Assembly (NCBI RefSeq): GCF_015291645.1
Contig: NZ_CP030055.1
Location: 6,200,001-6,264,000 of the forward strand
Source: Bradyrhizobium sp. CCBAU 53340
GTDB taxonomy: Bacteria; Pseudomonadota; Alphaproteobacteria; Rhizobiales; Xanthobacteraceae
Reading direction: 5' to 3'
Length of the DNA stretch: 64,000 nt
Positions within the stretch are counted from its first letter, which is position 1. Every line of letters begins with the position of its first letter. Made by a program: the position numbers and the translations under genes. The notes under the pieces were generated by a model. It was not told the origin of the DNA and did no database searches. It saw nothing but the letters and a program-made list of their open reading frames with translations. Positions 42,652-52,909 of this stretch are shown piece by piece.

Positions 42652-45461
42652 TGGGATTGCCGCTCGCCTTCACCGAACCGCTGCTGCTGATCGGCCTCGT
42701 CAGCCTCCCTGTACTGTGGTGGCTGCTCCGCGTGATGCCGCCGCGGCCGCGCCGCATCGAATTTCCGCCGACCCGCCTGCTGTTCGACATCGCGCCTCGC
42801 GAAGAGACGCCTTCACGGACCCCATGGTGGCTGACCGCGCTGCGGCTGCTCGCCGGGGCGCTGGTGATCTTCGCCGCGGCCGGCCCGATCTGGAATCCGC
42901 AAGTTGGCCTCGCCGCCAGCAAGGCCCCGCTGATGATCATGTTCGACGACGGCTGGAGCGCCGCCTCGAACTGGGACATCAGGATCCGGGCCGCCGACGA
43001 GCTGATCGCCAACGCCGACAACGACCGCCGCGCCATCGCGCTGGTGCCGCTGTCCGAGCCGAACCGCGACATCACCTTGATGCCGGCCGGCGCGGCGCGG
43101 GTTGCGCTGCGGCAGATCGTGCCAAAGCCCTATTCGATCGACCGCGTTGAAACTCTCACCGCGATTGATCGTTTCCTCAAAGCAACCGGCGATTGCGAGA
43201 TCGCCTGGCTGTCCGACGGCGTCGACACCGGCCGCGGCGAGGAGTTCGTGGCTGGTCTCGGCAAGACCATAGGGGATCGCAGCTTGACGCTGTTCGAAGG
43301 CGGCACCTCCTCCCCGCTCGCTCTGGTCGCGGCGGAGAACGCGGCTGCGAAGATGACGGTGAAGGTGCTGCGCACCAACAGCGGCATTCTCGCCGGCACC
43401 GTGCGGGCGCTGGACCAGAAGGCCTCGCCGATCGGCGAGGCACGCTTCACCTTCGGAATGCAGGACAAGGAAGTCGAAGCCGCCTTCGACCTGCCGGTCG
43501 AGCTGCGCAACGACATCTCCAGGCTCGAAATATCAGGCGAGCGTTCGGCCGGCGCGGTGCAGCTGCTCGACAAGCGCTGGCGCCGCCGCGCCATCGGCAT
43601 CGTCTCGGGCTCGACCAGCGAGACCGCACAGCCGCTGCTGGCGCCGACCTTCTACCTCACCCGCGCGCTGGCGCCATTTGCCGACGTGCGGCTGGCCGAC
43701 AAGGGCTCGCCGCAGCAGGGCATCACACAATTCCTGGATCAGAAGCTGCCGATGATCATCCTGGCCGATGTCGGCACCGTCGCGCCTGAATTGCGCGAGC
43801 GCCTCAACGCCTGGATCGACCAGGGCGGTGTGCTGGTGCGGTTCGCGGGCCCCAGGCTGGCGCAGGCCGAAGACGATCTCGTGCCGGTCAAGCTGCGCAA
43901 GGGCGGCCGCACGCTCGGCGGCAGCCTGACCTGGGAGAAGCCGCAGCATCTGGCCGGCTTTGCCGCCGACGGTCCGTTCGCCGGCGTCGCCGTCCCCAAG
44001 GACGTCACCGTGAGCCGGCAGGTGCTGGCCGAGCCCGATGCGGTGCTCGCCACCAGGAGCTGGGCCTCGCTCGAAGACGGCACGCCGCTCGTGACCGGCG
44101 AGCATCGCGGCAAGGGCATCGTCAGCCTGTTCCATGTCAGCGCCGACATGCGCTGGTCGGATCTGCCGATGTCCGGCACCTTCGTCGAAATGCTCCGGCG
44201 CGTCGTCGACATGTCCGGTTACACGTCCAAGCCCGGCCCCGGCGTCGCCACCGAGGCAAACGCCGAGACGCTGGCGCCGCTGCACATGCTCGACGGCTTC
44301 GGTGCCTTCGCGCCGCCGCCCGCCACCGCCAAGCCGCTGACGGCTGATTATCGCGACCGCGCCACGCCGGACCATCCGCCCGGCTTCTACGGTCCGGCAG
44401 AAGGACCGCTCGCCGTGAACACGCTCGCCAGCGCCGACCGCATCGCCGCCCTCAACACCGCGCCCCTGCGCGCCCGGCACGCCACCTACACCAATGCCGA
44501 GCCGCGCGACCTGCGCGGCTGGCTGCTGTCGACCTCGCTGGCGCTGTTCTTGATTGACGCCCTCATCGTCGCGCTGCTCGGTGGCGGTCTCGCTGCGCTG
44601 CTGCGCCGTCGCGCCGCGCCCGCCATGATTCTGCTCGGCGTCATGCTCGCAGGCGCCGCGATGCTCTCGCCGACGCCGTCCCGCGCCGACAGTGCATCAG
44701 ACGAGTTCGCGATGAAGTCGACGTCGCAGACCCGTCTCGCCTATGTCGTGACAGGCAATGCCGACGTCGATTCCATCGTCAAGGCCGGCATGTCCGGCCT
44801 GACGCTGTTCCTGGCGCAGCGCACTGCGCTTGAGGCCGGCGATCCCGTTGGCCTCGATCCCGCGCGCGACGAGCTTGCCTTCTTCCCGCTGATCTACTGG
44901 CCGATCGTGCCGGGCCAGCCAAAGCCGCCGCAGGACGCCATCAACAAGATCGACGCCTATATGAAGCAGGGTGGCACCGTGATCTTCGACACCCGCGACG
45001 CCATCGAGGCACCGCCCGGCGACAACGGCGCCTCGCAGACGCCGGGCATGCAGGCCTTGCGCGAGATCCTGTCCTCGCTCGACGTGCCCGAGCTCGAGCC
45101 GGTGCCACGCGAGCACGTGCTGACCAAGACCTTCTATCTGCTGCGCGACTTCCCCGGCCGCTTCAACTCGGGCCAGACCTGGGTGGAGGCGCTGCCGCGC
45201 GAGGATGACGACGAGAGCGCGCAGCGCCCCGCACGTGGCGGCGACGGCGTCTCGCCGATCATCATCACCTCAAACGACCTCGCAGGCGCCTGGGCGCTCC
45301 GTCCCGACGGCCAGCCGATGCTGCCGCTCACACCGGGCGAACCACGCCAGCGCGAATTCGCCTACCGCGCCGGCGTCAACATCGTGATGTACACGCTGAC
45401 CGGCAACTACAAGGCCGACCAGGTGCACGCGCCGGCCCTGATCGAACGGTTGGGGCAATAG
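42648..45461 (+). CDS. BatA-like and DUF4159 membrane protein
   Basis: 937 aa. The N-terminal helix pair (about residues 8-27 and 64-84) matches the aerotolerance-regulator N-terminus (EPLLLIGLVSLPVLWWLLRV). A large periplasmic/cytoplasmic vWA-like region follows. A further membrane helix near 620-650 precedes the DUF4159 domain (RLAYVVTGNADVDSIVKAG and LAFFPLIYWPIVPGQ). It is the usual third gene of the alphaproteobacterial moxR cluster. Precise role not known. Confidence 0.88.
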   Translation: MMGLPLAFTEPLLLIGLVSLPVLWWLLRVMPPRPRRIEFPPTRLLFDIAPREETPSRTPWWLTALRLLAGALVIFAAAGPIWNPQVGLAASKAPLMIMFDDGWSAASNWDIRIRAADELIANADNDRRAIALVPLSEPNRDITLMPAGAARVALRQIVPKPYSIDRVETLTAIDRFLKATGDCEIAWLSDGVDTGRGEEFVAGLGKTIGDRSLTLFEGGTSSPLALVAAENAAAKMTVKVLRTNSGILAGTVRALDQKASPIGEARFTFGMQDKEVEAAFDLPVELRNDISRLEISGERSAGAVQLLDKRWRRRAIGIVSGSTSETAQPLLAPTFYLTRALAPFADVRLADKGSPQQGITQFLDQKLPMIILADVGTVAPELRERLNAWIDQGGVLVRFAGPRLAQAEDDLVPVKLRKGGRTLGGSLTWEKPQHLAGFAADGPFAGVAVPKDVTVSRQVLAEPDAVLATRSWASLEDGTPLVTGEHRGKGIVSLFHVSADMRWSDLPMSGTFVEMLRRVVDMSGYTSKPGPGVATEANAETLAPLHMLDGFGAFAPPPATAKPLTADYRDRATPDHPPGFYGPAEGPLAVNTLASADRIAALNTAPLRARHATYTNAEPRDLRGWLLSTSLALFLIDALIVALLGGGLAALLRRRAAPAMILLGVMLAGAAMLSPTPSRADSASDEFAMKSTSQTRLAYVVTGNADVDSIVKAGMSGLTLFLAQRTALEAGDPVGLDPARDELAFFPLIYWPIVPGQPKPPQDAINKIDAYMKQGGTVIFDTRDAIEAPPGDNGASQTPGMQALREILSSLDVPELEPVPREHVLTKTFYLLRDFPGRFNSGQTWVEALPREDDDESAQRPARGGDGVSPIIITSNDLAGAWALRPDGQPMLPLTPGEPRQREFAYRAGVNIVMYTLTGNYKADQVHAPALIERLGQ

Positions 45462-45468
45462 GATCGAC

Positions 45469-47532
45469 ATGAATTACGGCATCGCGTTCACGCCGCTTGT
45501 CCCCGCGATCGTCCTCTGGATCGCGCTCGCTGCGATTGTCCTCATCGCCATCGTGCTGCTGGTGGCGCGGGCGCGCGGTGCGGCCGTGCGCGTGGCGGCG
45601 CTGGCGCTGTTCCTGCTGGCGCTCGCCAATCCCTCCTTCACGCGCGAGGACCGCGATCCCCTCACCTCGGTCGCCGCCGTCGTCGTCGACAAGAGCCCGA
45701 GCCAGAATTTCGGCAAGCGCAACCAGGAGGCCGCCAAGGCGCAGGAGGCGCTGGTCGACACCCTGAAGAAGATCAAGGGACTCGAAGTGCGCGTCGTCGA
45801 TGCCGGACAGGCGGACGGCGAGACCGACGGCACCAAGCTGTTCGGCGCGCTGGCCTCCGCGCTGTCGGACGTGCCGGTCGACCGCGTCGCCGGCGCCTTC
45901 CTCATCACCGACGGCCGTGTCCACGACATCCCGGCGAGCGCCGCCGCGCTCGGCTTCCAGGCGCCGGTGCAGGCGCTGATCACCGGACAGAAGGACGAGC
46001 GCGACCGCCGCATCGCGATCACGGCGGCGCCGCGCTTCGGCATCGTCGGCCAGAACCAGACCATCACCTACAAGCTCGACGACCAGGGCGTCACCGGCGA
46101 GCGCGCCAAGGTCACGGTGCGCCGCGACGGCGAGGTCATCAACGAGCGCACGCTGACAAGCGGCCAGAGCGCAAGCGTCGACGTCGAGATCAAGCATGCC
46201 GGCCAGAACATCGTCGAGATCGAGGCCTCGCCGCTCGAAAGAGAATTGACCCCTGTCAACAACCGCGCCGTCGCCGCCATCGACGGCGTGCGCGACAAGC
46301 TGCGCGTGCTGCTGGTCTCAGGCGAGCCGCATTCCGGCGAGCGCACCTGGCGCAACCTCTTGAAGTCCGACGCCAGCGTCGACCTCGTGCATTTCACAAT
46401 TCTGCGGCCGCCGGAGAAGCAGGACGGCACGCCGATCAACGAATTGTCGCTGATCGCGTTTCCGACGCGCGAGCTGTTCCAGCAGCACATCAACGAATTC
46501 CAGCTGATCATCTTCGACCGCTATGCCCGCCAGGGCGTGCTGCCGATCCCCTATTTCGAGAACATGGCACGCTATGTGCGCGGGGGCGGCGCGGTGCTGG
46601 TGTCGGCGGGCCCCGACTATGCCTCGACCAGCAGCATCTGGCGCACGCCGCTGGACTCGGTACTGCCGGCCGAGCCGGTTGGCGTCACCGAGAAGCCGTT
46701 CTATGCGCATCTCTCCGACATCGGCAAACGCCATCCGGTCACGCGCGGGCTGGAAGGCTCGGCGTTCGAGCCGCCGCACTGGAGCCGCTTCTTCCGCACC
46801 GTCGAAACCCGCAACGCGGTCAACCCGCCTGTGATGACCGGTGCGGACGGCAAGCCGCTGCTGTTCCTGTCGCGCTTCGGCGAGGGCCGCGTCGCGCTCC
46901 TGCTGTCCGACCACATCTGGCTGTGGGCGCGCGGCTATGAGGGCGGCGGTCCGCATCTCGATCTGCTCCGGCGGATGTCGCACTGGCTGATGAAGCAGCC
47001 CGATCTCGACGAGGAAGCGCTGCGCTTGCAGGTGCAGGGCAAGGATCTCGTCGTGGTGCGCCAGACCATGGCCGACAGCGTGCAGCCGGTGAGCGTGACC
47101 TCGCCTTCCGGCGTCTCGCATGATCTGACGCTCTCCGCCGGCGATCCCGGCGAGTGGCGCGCCAGCCTTCCCGCAAACGAGCTCGGCCTGTGGCAGGCGA
47201 CCGACGGTACGCTGAAGGCGCTGATCAATGTCGGCCCGACCAATCCGAAGGAATTCTCGGAAGTCACCTCCACCACCGAGACGCTGAAGCCGCTGACGCA
47301 GGCGACCGGCGGCAATTCCGTGCGGATCGCCGATGGCGGCAGCGTCGAGCTGCCGCGCATCGTCCCGGTGCGCTCGACCAGCGTCTTCGCCGGCGACGGC
47401 TGGATGGGCGTGCGGATGCGCGATGCCAGCGTGGTGAAGGGCGTCGGCGTGCTGCCGATCTTCGCCGGCCTGATCGGCCTGTTGCTGCTGCTCGGCGCGT
47501 TTGCCGCGACCTGGGTGCGCGAGGGGCGGTAG
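45469..47532 (+). CDS. Membrane protein with glutamine-amidotransferase-like domain
   Basis: 687 aa; AGGATCGAC precedes the ATG and the gene starts seven bases after the DUF4159 gene. Two helices at the N-terminus (about 7-28 and 35-50), a vWA-like region (SVAAVVVDKSPSQNF), a central class I amidotransferase-like fold (LRVLLVSGEPHSGERTW, FDRYARQGVLPIPYFENM) and a C-terminal helix. The catalytic Cys of true amidotransferases is not obvious, so it is probably not an enzyme. Fourth gene of the moxR operon. Confidence 0.82.
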   Translation: MNYGIAFTPLVPAIVLWIALAAIVLIAIVLLVARARGAAVRVAALALFLLALANPSFTREDRDPLTSVAAVVVDKSPSQNFGKRNQEAAKAQEALVDTLKKIKGLEVRVVDAGQADGETDGTKLFGALASALSDVPVDRVAGAFLITDGRVHDIPASAAALGFQAPVQALITGQKDERDRRIAITAAPRFGIVGQNQTITYKLDDQGVTGERAKVTVRRDGEVINERTLTSGQSASVDVEIKHAGQNIVEIEASPLERELTPVNNRAVAAIDGVRDKLRVLLVSGEPHSGERTWRNLLKSDASVDLVHFTILRPPEKQDGTPINELSLIAFPTRELFQQHINEFQLIIFDRYARQGVLPIPYFENMARYVRGGGAVLVSAGPDYASTSSIWRTPLDSVLPAEPVGVTEKPFYAHLSDIGKRHPVTRGLEGSAFEPPHWSRFFRTVETRNAVNPPVMTGADGKPLLFLSRFGEGRVALLLSDHIWLWARGYEGGGPHLDLLRRMSHWLMKQPDLDEEALRLQVQGKDLVVVRQTMADSVQPVSVTSPSGVSHDLTLSAGDPGEWRASLPANELGLWQATDGTLKALINVGPTNPKEFSEVTSTTETLKPLTQATGGNSVRIADGGSVELPRIVPVRSTSVFAGDGWMGVRMRDASVVKGVGVLPIFAGLIGLLLLLGAFAATWVREGR

Positions 47533-47600
47533 AGCGCGACGATCGCGTTGCCCGGACGCCACATCGGATCGACCGCTTGCGCACGCAGCCTCGCCTGCCG

Positions 47601-47646
47601 TTGACATCAGCTGACCGATTGCGCGATGTTACATTGTAACATCGCG
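47601..47646 (+). promoter_or_regulatory. Perfect 25-bp palindrome with upstream -35, before DUF2946
   Basis: CGCGATGTTACA (47622-47633), centre T, TGTAACATCGCG (47635-47646). TTGACA, a perfect -35, lies at 47601-47606, so the palindrome covers the place of the -10. The core GTTAC-ATT-GTAAC resembles Zur/Fur-family boxes. It lies 42 bases before the DUF2946 gene. Confidence 0.65.
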
Positions 47647-47687
47647 GCGCCCGGTCGGCGTCTCGCGATGCGGGGTACGTTTTCCAG

Positions 47688-48098
47688 ATGAAGTGGTTCC
47701 GGTCGAATATCAGGCACGGTGCCCGGCTCGCGATATTTGCGATGCTGGTGCAGTTCGCGCTGACCTTCGGCCACAGCCATTGGTTCGCACAGGCTGCACC
47801 GCTTGCTCAGTCCCAGCTGAGCGATCACGCCAAGACCATTGCCAAGAGCATAGCGTCGCCCGATAGCGCGGCGGTCCAGAAGCAGTCGCCGGCAAACCCT
47901 GATCGCGAGCAGCCTGATAACGACAATTGCGCGATCTGCGCATTGGTCGCGATGGCTGGCACGGTCGTGTTCGCAACGCCCCCTCTGCTGCATTTGCCGC
48001 AGGCGGTCGAGCTGCTCTACCGCACCACCGATGCCGAATTCATCCACCTGGAATCGGCAAAGCACGCGTTCCAGCCGCGCGCCCCTCCCGCCTCCTGA
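47688..48098 (+). CDS. DUF2946 family protein
   Basis: 136 aa. The N-terminal hydrophobic segment (about residues 14-26) may be a signal anchor and FGHSHW follows; a Cys pair NCAICALVAMAG and a second hydrophobic stretch lie near 82-105. The Cys and His residues suggest metal handling. Members often neighbour TonB receptors of metal uptake. The TonB receptor starts about 150 bases downstream, so both are probably under the palindrome. Confidence 0.75.
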   Translation: MKWFRSNIRHGARLAIFAMLVQFALTFGHSHWFAQAAPLAQSQLSDHAKTIAKSIASPDSAAVQKQSPANPDREQPDNDNCAICALVAMAGTVVFATPPLLHLPQAVELLYRTTDAEFIHLESAKHAFQPRAPPAS

Positions 48099-48247
48099 TC
48101 TCCATCGATTGAGCTGCCTTCGGCATCGGCCGCACATGCGCGCCGATTGCGCCGGGCTATCCAAAACGATCCGTCGCGCGTCGACGGCGCGTGCTGCCTG
48201 CATGTGCTCTGAAGAGCCGCGGCGGCGCGCGAGTGGAAATCAGGACA

Positions 48248-50506
48248 ATGGTGTCTTCAAAAGCAAGATTGGCAGGCTTGAGCCTCGCCGCACTCACGAC
48301 GTTTTATCCCGCCGCAAGCCTCATGGCGCAGACGACGGCTCCCGTCACGACGCTGCCGACCGTCGAGGTCGATGCGCCCAAGCAGACGCAGGCGCCGCGC
48401 CGTCCAAAAGTTCGTGTCGCTGCCGACAAGCGACGTTCAACGTCGCAGACGCGGCCGCAGACCGAGGCGCCTGCCGCCGTCGAAGGCCAGGGCGAACGGC
48501 TGGATGCCGCGCGCGAATCCGTGCTGCCGCCCGGCGGCGCCGCCACCCACACGCTCACGCACCAGGCGATCGAGGCACTCCCGCAGGGCTCCAATGCCAC
48601 GCTCGACAAGGTGCTGCTGCAATTCCCCGGCGTCACCCAGGATTCGGCGGCGAGCGGCGACCTGCATATCCGCGACGAGCACGCCAATCTGCAATATCGC
48701 ATCAACGGCGTGATGCTCCCTGATGGCGTCGGCGCGTTCGGGCAGATCCTCGACACCGGCATCGTCGGCAGCCTCAGCCTGCTTACCGGCGCGCTGCCGG
48801 CGCAGTATGGCCAGCGCACCGCCGGCGTGCTCGACATCCAGACGAAAGCCGATGCCTTCAACAATTCCGGCCTGGTCGGCGTCTATGGCGGCAGCAATGG
48901 CACCATCTCGACCAATGTGGAATATGGCGGCACGATCGGGCAGATGCAGTATTTCCTGTCGGGGCGCTTTCTGCAGAACAATCTCGGCATCGAGAATCCG
49001 ACGCCGTCGGTCAATGCGATCCACGACCGCACCAACCAGGAGAAGGGATTTCTCTATCTGTCGGCGATGATCGATCCAACGAGCCGCCTCACCTTCATGA
49101 GCGGCGCGTCAAATGCGACGTTCCAGATCCCGAACAATCCCGGCCAGGCGCCAGTCAACACGGCGTTCGGCGTCTCGAATTTCGACTCGTCCCGTCTCAA
49201 CGAGCACCAGAACGAGTTCAACCAGTTCAACGTCGTCTCCTACCAGACCTCGAACGGCGCCTTCGACACACAGACCTCGTATTTCAACCGCACCAGCCTG
49301 CTGCACTTCTACCCTGATCCGGTCGGCGACCTCGTCTTCAACGGCGTGTCTTCGGACGTCTACCGCCAGAGCGTGGTCAACGGCATCCAGCAGGATACCG
49401 CATGGCGCATCGGCTATGCCCACACGCTGCGCTTCGGCCTATCGTTGAGCGCGGAGCGAACGTTGGTCAACAGCGGGACGACGGTGCTGCCGCTCGATCC
49501 CAGCGGTACCGGCACGACCGACAATCCGTTCTCGCTGTTCGATTCCAATGCCAAGACCGGTTGGCTGATCGGGACCTATCTTCAGGACGAATGGAAGATC
49601 ACCAACAATCTGACGCTCAACGCCGGCCTGCGCTTCGACCAGATGTACCAATATTTCGATGCGAACCAGCTTAGCCCGCGCGTCAGCCTGACCTGGAAGC
49701 CGTTCGACGGCACCATTTTCCACGCCGGCTATGCGCGCAACTTCACCCCGCCCTCGCAGGTGATCGCTAGCCCTGTCAATCTTGCGCTGGTGACCCCGCC
49801 CGGCGCGCCCGCCAACACGCAGACACCGGAGGTCGGGCAGAACAGCCCGGTGCTGCCCGAGCGCTCGCACGTGTTCGACGTCGGTGTGACCCAGAATATC
49901 CATGCGATCCCCGGCCTCGAGATCGGCGCTGACGCCTATTACAAGAAGGCGCGCGACCTGCTCGACGACGGCCAGTTCGGCGCCGCCTATGTGCTGAGCG
50001 GCTTCAATTACGATCGCGGCGAGAATGTCGGCGTCGAGCTAAAATCGACTTACAAGAACGGCAATTTCAGCGCTTACGCCAACCTCGCCTGGGCCAAACA
50101 GATCGCGACCAACGTTATCTCGAACCAGTATCTGTTCGGCGCGGACGAGCTCGCCTATATCGACGGCCATTACATCTACACCGACCACGCGCAGATGGTG
50201 TCGGGGTCCGCCGGCGCTTCCTATCTCTGGGACGGCACGCGCTATAGCGTGTCGATGGTCTATGGCAGCGGCTTGCGCTCGGGCTTTGCCAACACCGATC
50301 ACCTGCCCGGCTATACGCAGGTCAATCTCGGCCTGTCGCACGATTTCACCATCGTCGCACCAAACAAGCCGACGACGGTGCGCTTCGACGTGGTCAATGT
50401 GTTCGACACGATCTACCAGATCCGCGACGGCTCCGGCATCGGCGTGTTCGCCCCGCAATACGGACCGCGGCGCGGGTTCTATTTCGGCGTCTCGCAGCGA
50501 TTTTAG
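48248..50506 (+). CDS. TonB-dependent outer-membrane receptor
   Basis: 752 aa from ATG 48248, preceded by AGGA, which begins a good signal peptide (MVSSKARLAGLSLAALTTFY, ending near LMAQ). A basic and Pro-rich linker precedes the plug domain (LDKVLLQFPGVTQDSAASGDLHIRDEHA in parts: QFPGVTQDS and HIRDEHANLQYRINGVMLP), then a 22-strand-type barrel ending in the aromatic ...GFYFGVSQRF. Ligand unknown; the palindromic operator upstream suggests metal control, perhaps zinc. Confidence 0.9.
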   Translation: MVSSKARLAGLSLAALTTFYPAASLMAQTTAPVTTLPTVEVDAPKQTQAPRRPKVRVAADKRRSTSQTRPQTEAPAAVEGQGERLDAARESVLPPGGAATHTLTHQAIEALPQGSNATLDKVLLQFPGVTQDSAASGDLHIRDEHANLQYRINGVMLPDGVGAFGQILDTGIVGSLSLLTGALPAQYGQRTAGVLDIQTKADAFNNSGLVGVYGGSNGTISTNVEYGGTIGQMQYFLSGRFLQNNLGIENPTPSVNAIHDRTNQEKGFLYLSAMIDPTSRLTFMSGASNATFQIPNNPGQAPVNTAFGVSNFDSSRLNEHQNEFNQFNVVSYQTSNGAFDTQTSYFNRTSLLHFYPDPVGDLVFNGVSSDVYRQSVVNGIQQDTAWRIGYAHTLRFGLSLSAERTLVNSGTTVLPLDPSGTGTTDNPFSLFDSNAKTGWLIGTYLQDEWKITNNLTLNAGLRFDQMYQYFDANQLSPRVSLTWKPFDGTIFHAGYARNFTPPSQVIASPVNLALVTPPGAPANTQTPEVGQNSPVLPERSHVFDVGVTQNIHAIPGLEIGADAYYKKARDLLDDGQFGAAYVLSGFNYDRGENVGVELKSTYKNGNFSAYANLAWAKQIATNVISNQYLFGADELAYIDGHYIYTDHAQMVSGSAGASYLWDGTRYSVSMVYGSGLRSGFANTDHLPGYTQVNLGLSHDFTIVAPNKPTTVRFDVVNVFDTIYQIRDGSGIGVFAPQYGPRRGFYFGVSQRF

Positions 50507-50526
50507 TCGTGCGGTTTTGTCGTGAC

Positions 50527-50570
50527 GCATCCTTCGAGACGCCCGCCTCTGGCGGGCCCTCGGGCCCGCG
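50527..50570. repeat. REP-like hairpin between convergent genes
   Basis: CATCCTTCGAGACGCCCGCC leads into GCCCGCC-TCT-GGCGGGC (50541-50557), a perfect 7-bp stem, then GGGCCCGC. The left part matches a palindromic repeat I know from Bradyrhizobium and relatives (CATCCTTCGAGACGCCCGC). It can serve as a shared terminator. Confidence 0.6.
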
Positions 50571-50590
50571 CCGACGGATCGGCGCCGCGC

Positions 50591-52909
50591 TCAGGCCGCG
50601 GTCTGGGCGCGGTCGCGAAAGCCTGACAGGACCGAGCCGATCTCGCTGGCGGGCACTGGACGGCTGTAGAAATAGCCCTGCACCTCGGTGCAGCCTTCGA
50701 TGCGCATCTGGTCCAGTTGCTCCTGGGTCTCGACGCCCTCCGCCGTGGTCGTGACGCCCATGCTCTTTCCGAGGCCAGCGATGGCGCGAATGATTCCGAT
50801 CGAGTCGGGATTGTCGATGAGGTCGCGAACGAAGCTCTGATCGATCTTGATCTTGTCGAATGGAAAGCTGCGAAGATAGCTCAAGGACGAATAGCCGGTT
50901 CCAAAGTCGTCCATCGAAATCCGAACGCCAAGAGCCTGCAACTGATGCAGCGTCGCCAGCGTCTCCTCGTTGTTGAACATCAGCACCGTCTCGGTGATTT
51001 CGAGCTCCAGCCGACTGGGGAGCAACCCGGAATTGGCGACCGCCGACGTTACCATGGAAGCCAGTCCCTTGGCGCGGAATTGCACGGGCGAGACATTGAC
51101 CGCGACACGCAGGTCTGACGGCCATGTCTTGGCCTCAATGCAGGCCTGGCGGATCACCCACATGCCGATCGACGTAATCAGCCCGGTCTCCTCTGCCACC
51201 GGAATGAATTCGCCGGGTGGCACCCTGCCGCGTGTCGGATGATTCCACCGCAGAAGGGCCTCGAAGCCCGTAATCCTGTCCTCAGCGAGATTGACGATCG
51301 GCTGGTAGAACAATTCGAATTCTCCCGAGCCGATCGCCTTGCGAAGATCGAGCTCCAGGAGACGACGGCTCTGGGCCTTGACGTCCATTTCCGGTTCGAA
51401 GAAATGGAATCGTCCGCGTCCCTCGCCCTTGGCGCGATACAGCGCCATATCAGCGTTCTTCAACAGCTGGTCTGCATCGCCGCCATCGTCCGGTGCCATT
51501 GCGATGCCGACGCTCACTCCGATCACGACGGTATGGTCGCTGATGTCGAACGGCGCGCTCAGGGTTTCAACAATGCGGGACGCGAGGCCGCCCACGGTCT
51601 CTGCAGAAAGCTCGTCGGCCGACTGCACGATGGCGAACTCGTCGCCACCCGTCCGCGAGACCAGGTCGCCGGCGCGCAATACCTCCTGCAGCCGTTCGGC
51701 GACCGCGCAAAGCAGGGCGTCGCCGATCGAATGCCCCAAGGTGTCATTCACGGCCTTGAAGTTGTCGAGGTCGAGGCAAAGGATGGCCGCCTTCCCGCCG
51801 CGCTCGACGTTCCCAAGCGTTTTCTCGATGTGCTCACGCAGTTGAACGCGATTGGCCAATGCCGTCAGCGCGTCGTGGTGCGCCAGGAATGCGATCTTCT
51901 TCTCCGAGGCCCGCTTCTCGGTCACGTCCATATGGATGGCGATGCTGCCACCTGTATTTAGCGGAGCCTTGATCAGGGAGATGATGCGGCCGTCCTGCAA
52001 TTGCTGCTCGAACGTCAAGGTGGTCGGTTGCGCCGCCTGGCTGAGCTTCTCCGAGACGAAATCCTCCGAACCAACGGTCGCCGACCCATGCTTGGCCCGA
52101 TAATCCAGAATGGCACCGAGGGACGTGCCGGGCTGCGTGAGCTCGGCGGGAAGATTGTACATCTCCGCATATTGTGCGTTGCAGACGATCAGTCGCAGAC
52201 GATCATCGACCAGGCTGAGGCCTTGCGGCATTCCCTCGAGCGCCGCCTGAAGATGATCGTTCGAACGCCGCTTCATCGAGCTGATCATGCGTTGCATGAC
52301 AAGCAGCACGAGCCCCGCGAGGATGATGCTGGTAAAGATCGAAGCGAACAGAAACAGATCGGCCTTCAACGACAGGTCTTCGATGTCGTCACGGGCCTTC
52401 AGGCCGACGTCGGAATTGCGCTGCCGCAGCCGTTCCATCTTTTGGCGAAGCGCGATGATCCGATCCTCGAGGCTCGGGTCCCCGACCGCCACGTCGTGCA
52501 GCTCGGCGAGCCTGTCCCTGACGTCGCGCCCCGCGGTTCGGATCGCGGCGGAACTCGCCCGTTCGATCGCAACGTCCATGTTGTCCAGCACGTCGTCGAG
52601 CAGCTCGTTCGCCTTGGCTGTCTCGGCCTCGCTCGCAGCGCGCGTACGCTCGTCGACGTAGTGCTGGAAGGCGATTTGCGCGAGATTGACGTAGTTCGTG
52701 GAGACGAACGCGGTATCGTAGGTGTTGATGGCGTGGTTGATGACGGCGTGCTGCTGATGACGCGCAAACAGCCCGATGGCGAGGTTGACGATCAGAAGGA
52801 TGATGGTCAATGCGTGGAACCGGCGGCGAAACGAGATCGCATAGCGATCGCTTGCCAGCGCGGCCGGAATATCACCGCGAGCCAAGTCGTTCGTCGCTTC
52901 CATACCCAT
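50591..52909 (-). CDS. Membrane GGDEF-EAL cyclic-di-GMP protein with PAS
   Basis: 772 aa from ATG 52909 (ATG 52903 and TTG 52966 are alternatives; no clear ribosome site). Two membrane helices (about 32-51 and 183-205) enclose a helical periplasmic sensor domain; then PAS (about 219-331), GGDEF at 421-425 and EAL at 550-552. Both catalytic motifs are intact, so it may make and break c-di-GMP, with one activity dominating. It is divergent from the porin-cytochrome gene across about 450 bases. Confidence 0.93.
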   Translation of the reverse strand: MGMEATNDLARGDIPAALASDRYAISFRRRFHALTIILLIVNLAIGLFARHQQHAVINHAINTYDTAFVSTNYVNLAQIAFQHYVDERTRAASEAETAKANELLDDVLDNMDVAIERASSAAIRTAGRDVRDRLAELHDVAVGDPSLEDRIIALRQKMERLRQRNSDVGLKARDDIEDLSLKADLFLFASIFTSIILAGLVLLVMQRMISSMKRRSNDHLQAALEGMPQGLSLVDDRLRLIVCNAQYAEMYNLPAELTQPGTSLGAILDYRAKHGSATVGSEDFVSEKLSQAAQPTTLTFEQQLQDGRIISLIKAPLNTGGSIAIHMDVTEKRASEKKIAFLAHHDALTALANRVQLREHIEKTLGNVERGGKAAILCLDLDNFKAVNDTLGHSIGDALLCAVAERLQEVLRAGDLVSRTGGDEFAIVQSADELSAETVGGLASRIVETLSAPFDISDHTVVIGVSVGIAMAPDDGGDADQLLKNADMALYRAKGEGRGRFHFFEPEMDVKAQSRRLLELDLRKAIGSGEFELFYQPIVNLAEDRITGFEALLRWNHPTRGRVPPGEFIPVAEETGLITSIGMWVIRQACIEAKTWPSDLRVAVNVSPVQFRAKGLASMVTSAVANSGLLPSRLELEITETVLMFNNEETLATLHQLQALGVRISMDDFGTGYSSLSYLRSFPFDKIKIDQSFVRDLIDNPDSIGIIRAIAGLGKSMGVTTTAEGVETQEQLDQMRIEGCTEVQGYFYSRPVPASEIGSVLSGFRDRAQTAA

